From Providencia alcalifaciens DSM 30120 (lineage in GTDB: Bacteria; Pseudomonadota; Gammaproteobacteria; Enterobacterales; Enterobacteriaceae), in the NCBI RefSeq assembly GCF_000173415.1, contig NZ_ABXW01000070.1, positions 141,322 through 205,321 of the forward strand: a stretch of 64,000 nucleotides of DNA, written 5' to 3'. Below are positions 63,861 to 64,000 of this stretch, piece after piece. Position 1 is the stretch's first letter. Every line of letters starts with the position of its first letter. A program made the translations under genes and the position numbers. The notes beneath the pieces were generated by a model, which was given only the letters and a program-made list of their open reading frames with translations, was not told the origin of the DNA and made no database searches.

Positions 63861-64000
63861 GATTTATCCCATGCAGATACTAATCACTGATATGTTACGT
63901 GAGTAAATCAATTATTGCTGCTGAAATAGTCAAAAAACAGTAGTAATTTACGGTATTAAGTCATATTTGGCTAAAAAAAACGCGAACGAAATAAATATGT

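Overview
The window looks like a chromosomal segment from a Providencia-like member of the Morganellaceae (Enterobacterales). It is AT-rich. The proteins align closely, from memory, with E. coli GyrB, Asd, GlmS/GlmU, F-type ATPase, MnmG/RsmG, MioC, AsnC/AsnA, RavA/ViaA and Rbs. The gene order mnmG - oriC - mioC - asnC - asnA - viaA - ravA - rbsDACBKR - hsrA - yieP is the enterobacterial origin neighbourhood. The genus is inferred from composition and gene content, not from a search.

Layout. 1-9.1 kb: 3' part of gyrB (with an apparent one-base frameshift), an autotransporter carrying a class A acid phosphatase domain, asd, and the mdtL-yidZ pair. 9.1-10.3 kb: a zinc-independent L36 paralog with a probable Zur box, and nagK. 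10.7-19.3 kb: a four-gene operon of an OB-fold membrane protein, a flotillin-like SPFH protein, a 1645-residue AAA ATPase and a rhomboid protease. This is the least explained and most interesting system here. 19.2-25.6 kb: a cysteine-rich MarR/DeoR-type regulator divergent from an MFS exporter with a perfect operator-like palindrome, an orphan NIS siderophore synthetase, and the smvA-smvR biocide-efflux pair. 25.6-28.6 kb: a nitrilase-superfamily protein lacking the catalytic cysteine, divergent from a frameshifted aromatic-acid-type MFS transporter.

28.6-34 kb: an L-ascorbate (ula) locus with a fused IIC-IIB permease, IIA, UlaD, UlaR and UlaG but no UlaE/UlaF. 34-36.3 kb: an SLC13 permease and an AT-rich gene for a minimal kinase-like protein resembling the OspG/NleH/HopBF1 effector kinases. 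36.3-46.8 kb: glmU-glmS and the complete atpIBEFHAGDC operon on the minus strand. 47.4-50.3 kb: rsmG, mnmG and oriC with recognisable DnaA boxes. 50.3-55.5 kb: mioC, asnC, asnA, viaA, ravA. 55.8-63.9 kb: the ribose operon with two RbsR palindromes, then hsrA and yieP on the opposite strand. The kup gene that lies between ravA and rbsD in E. coli is absent.

Two conserved genes (gyrB and the MFS gene at 27.3 kb) carry single-base frameshifts at homopolymers, which suggests base-calling errors more than biology. No tRNA, rRNA, insertion sequence or CRISPR array was seen. Family assignments rest on remembered reference sequences and visible motifs; no database search was run.
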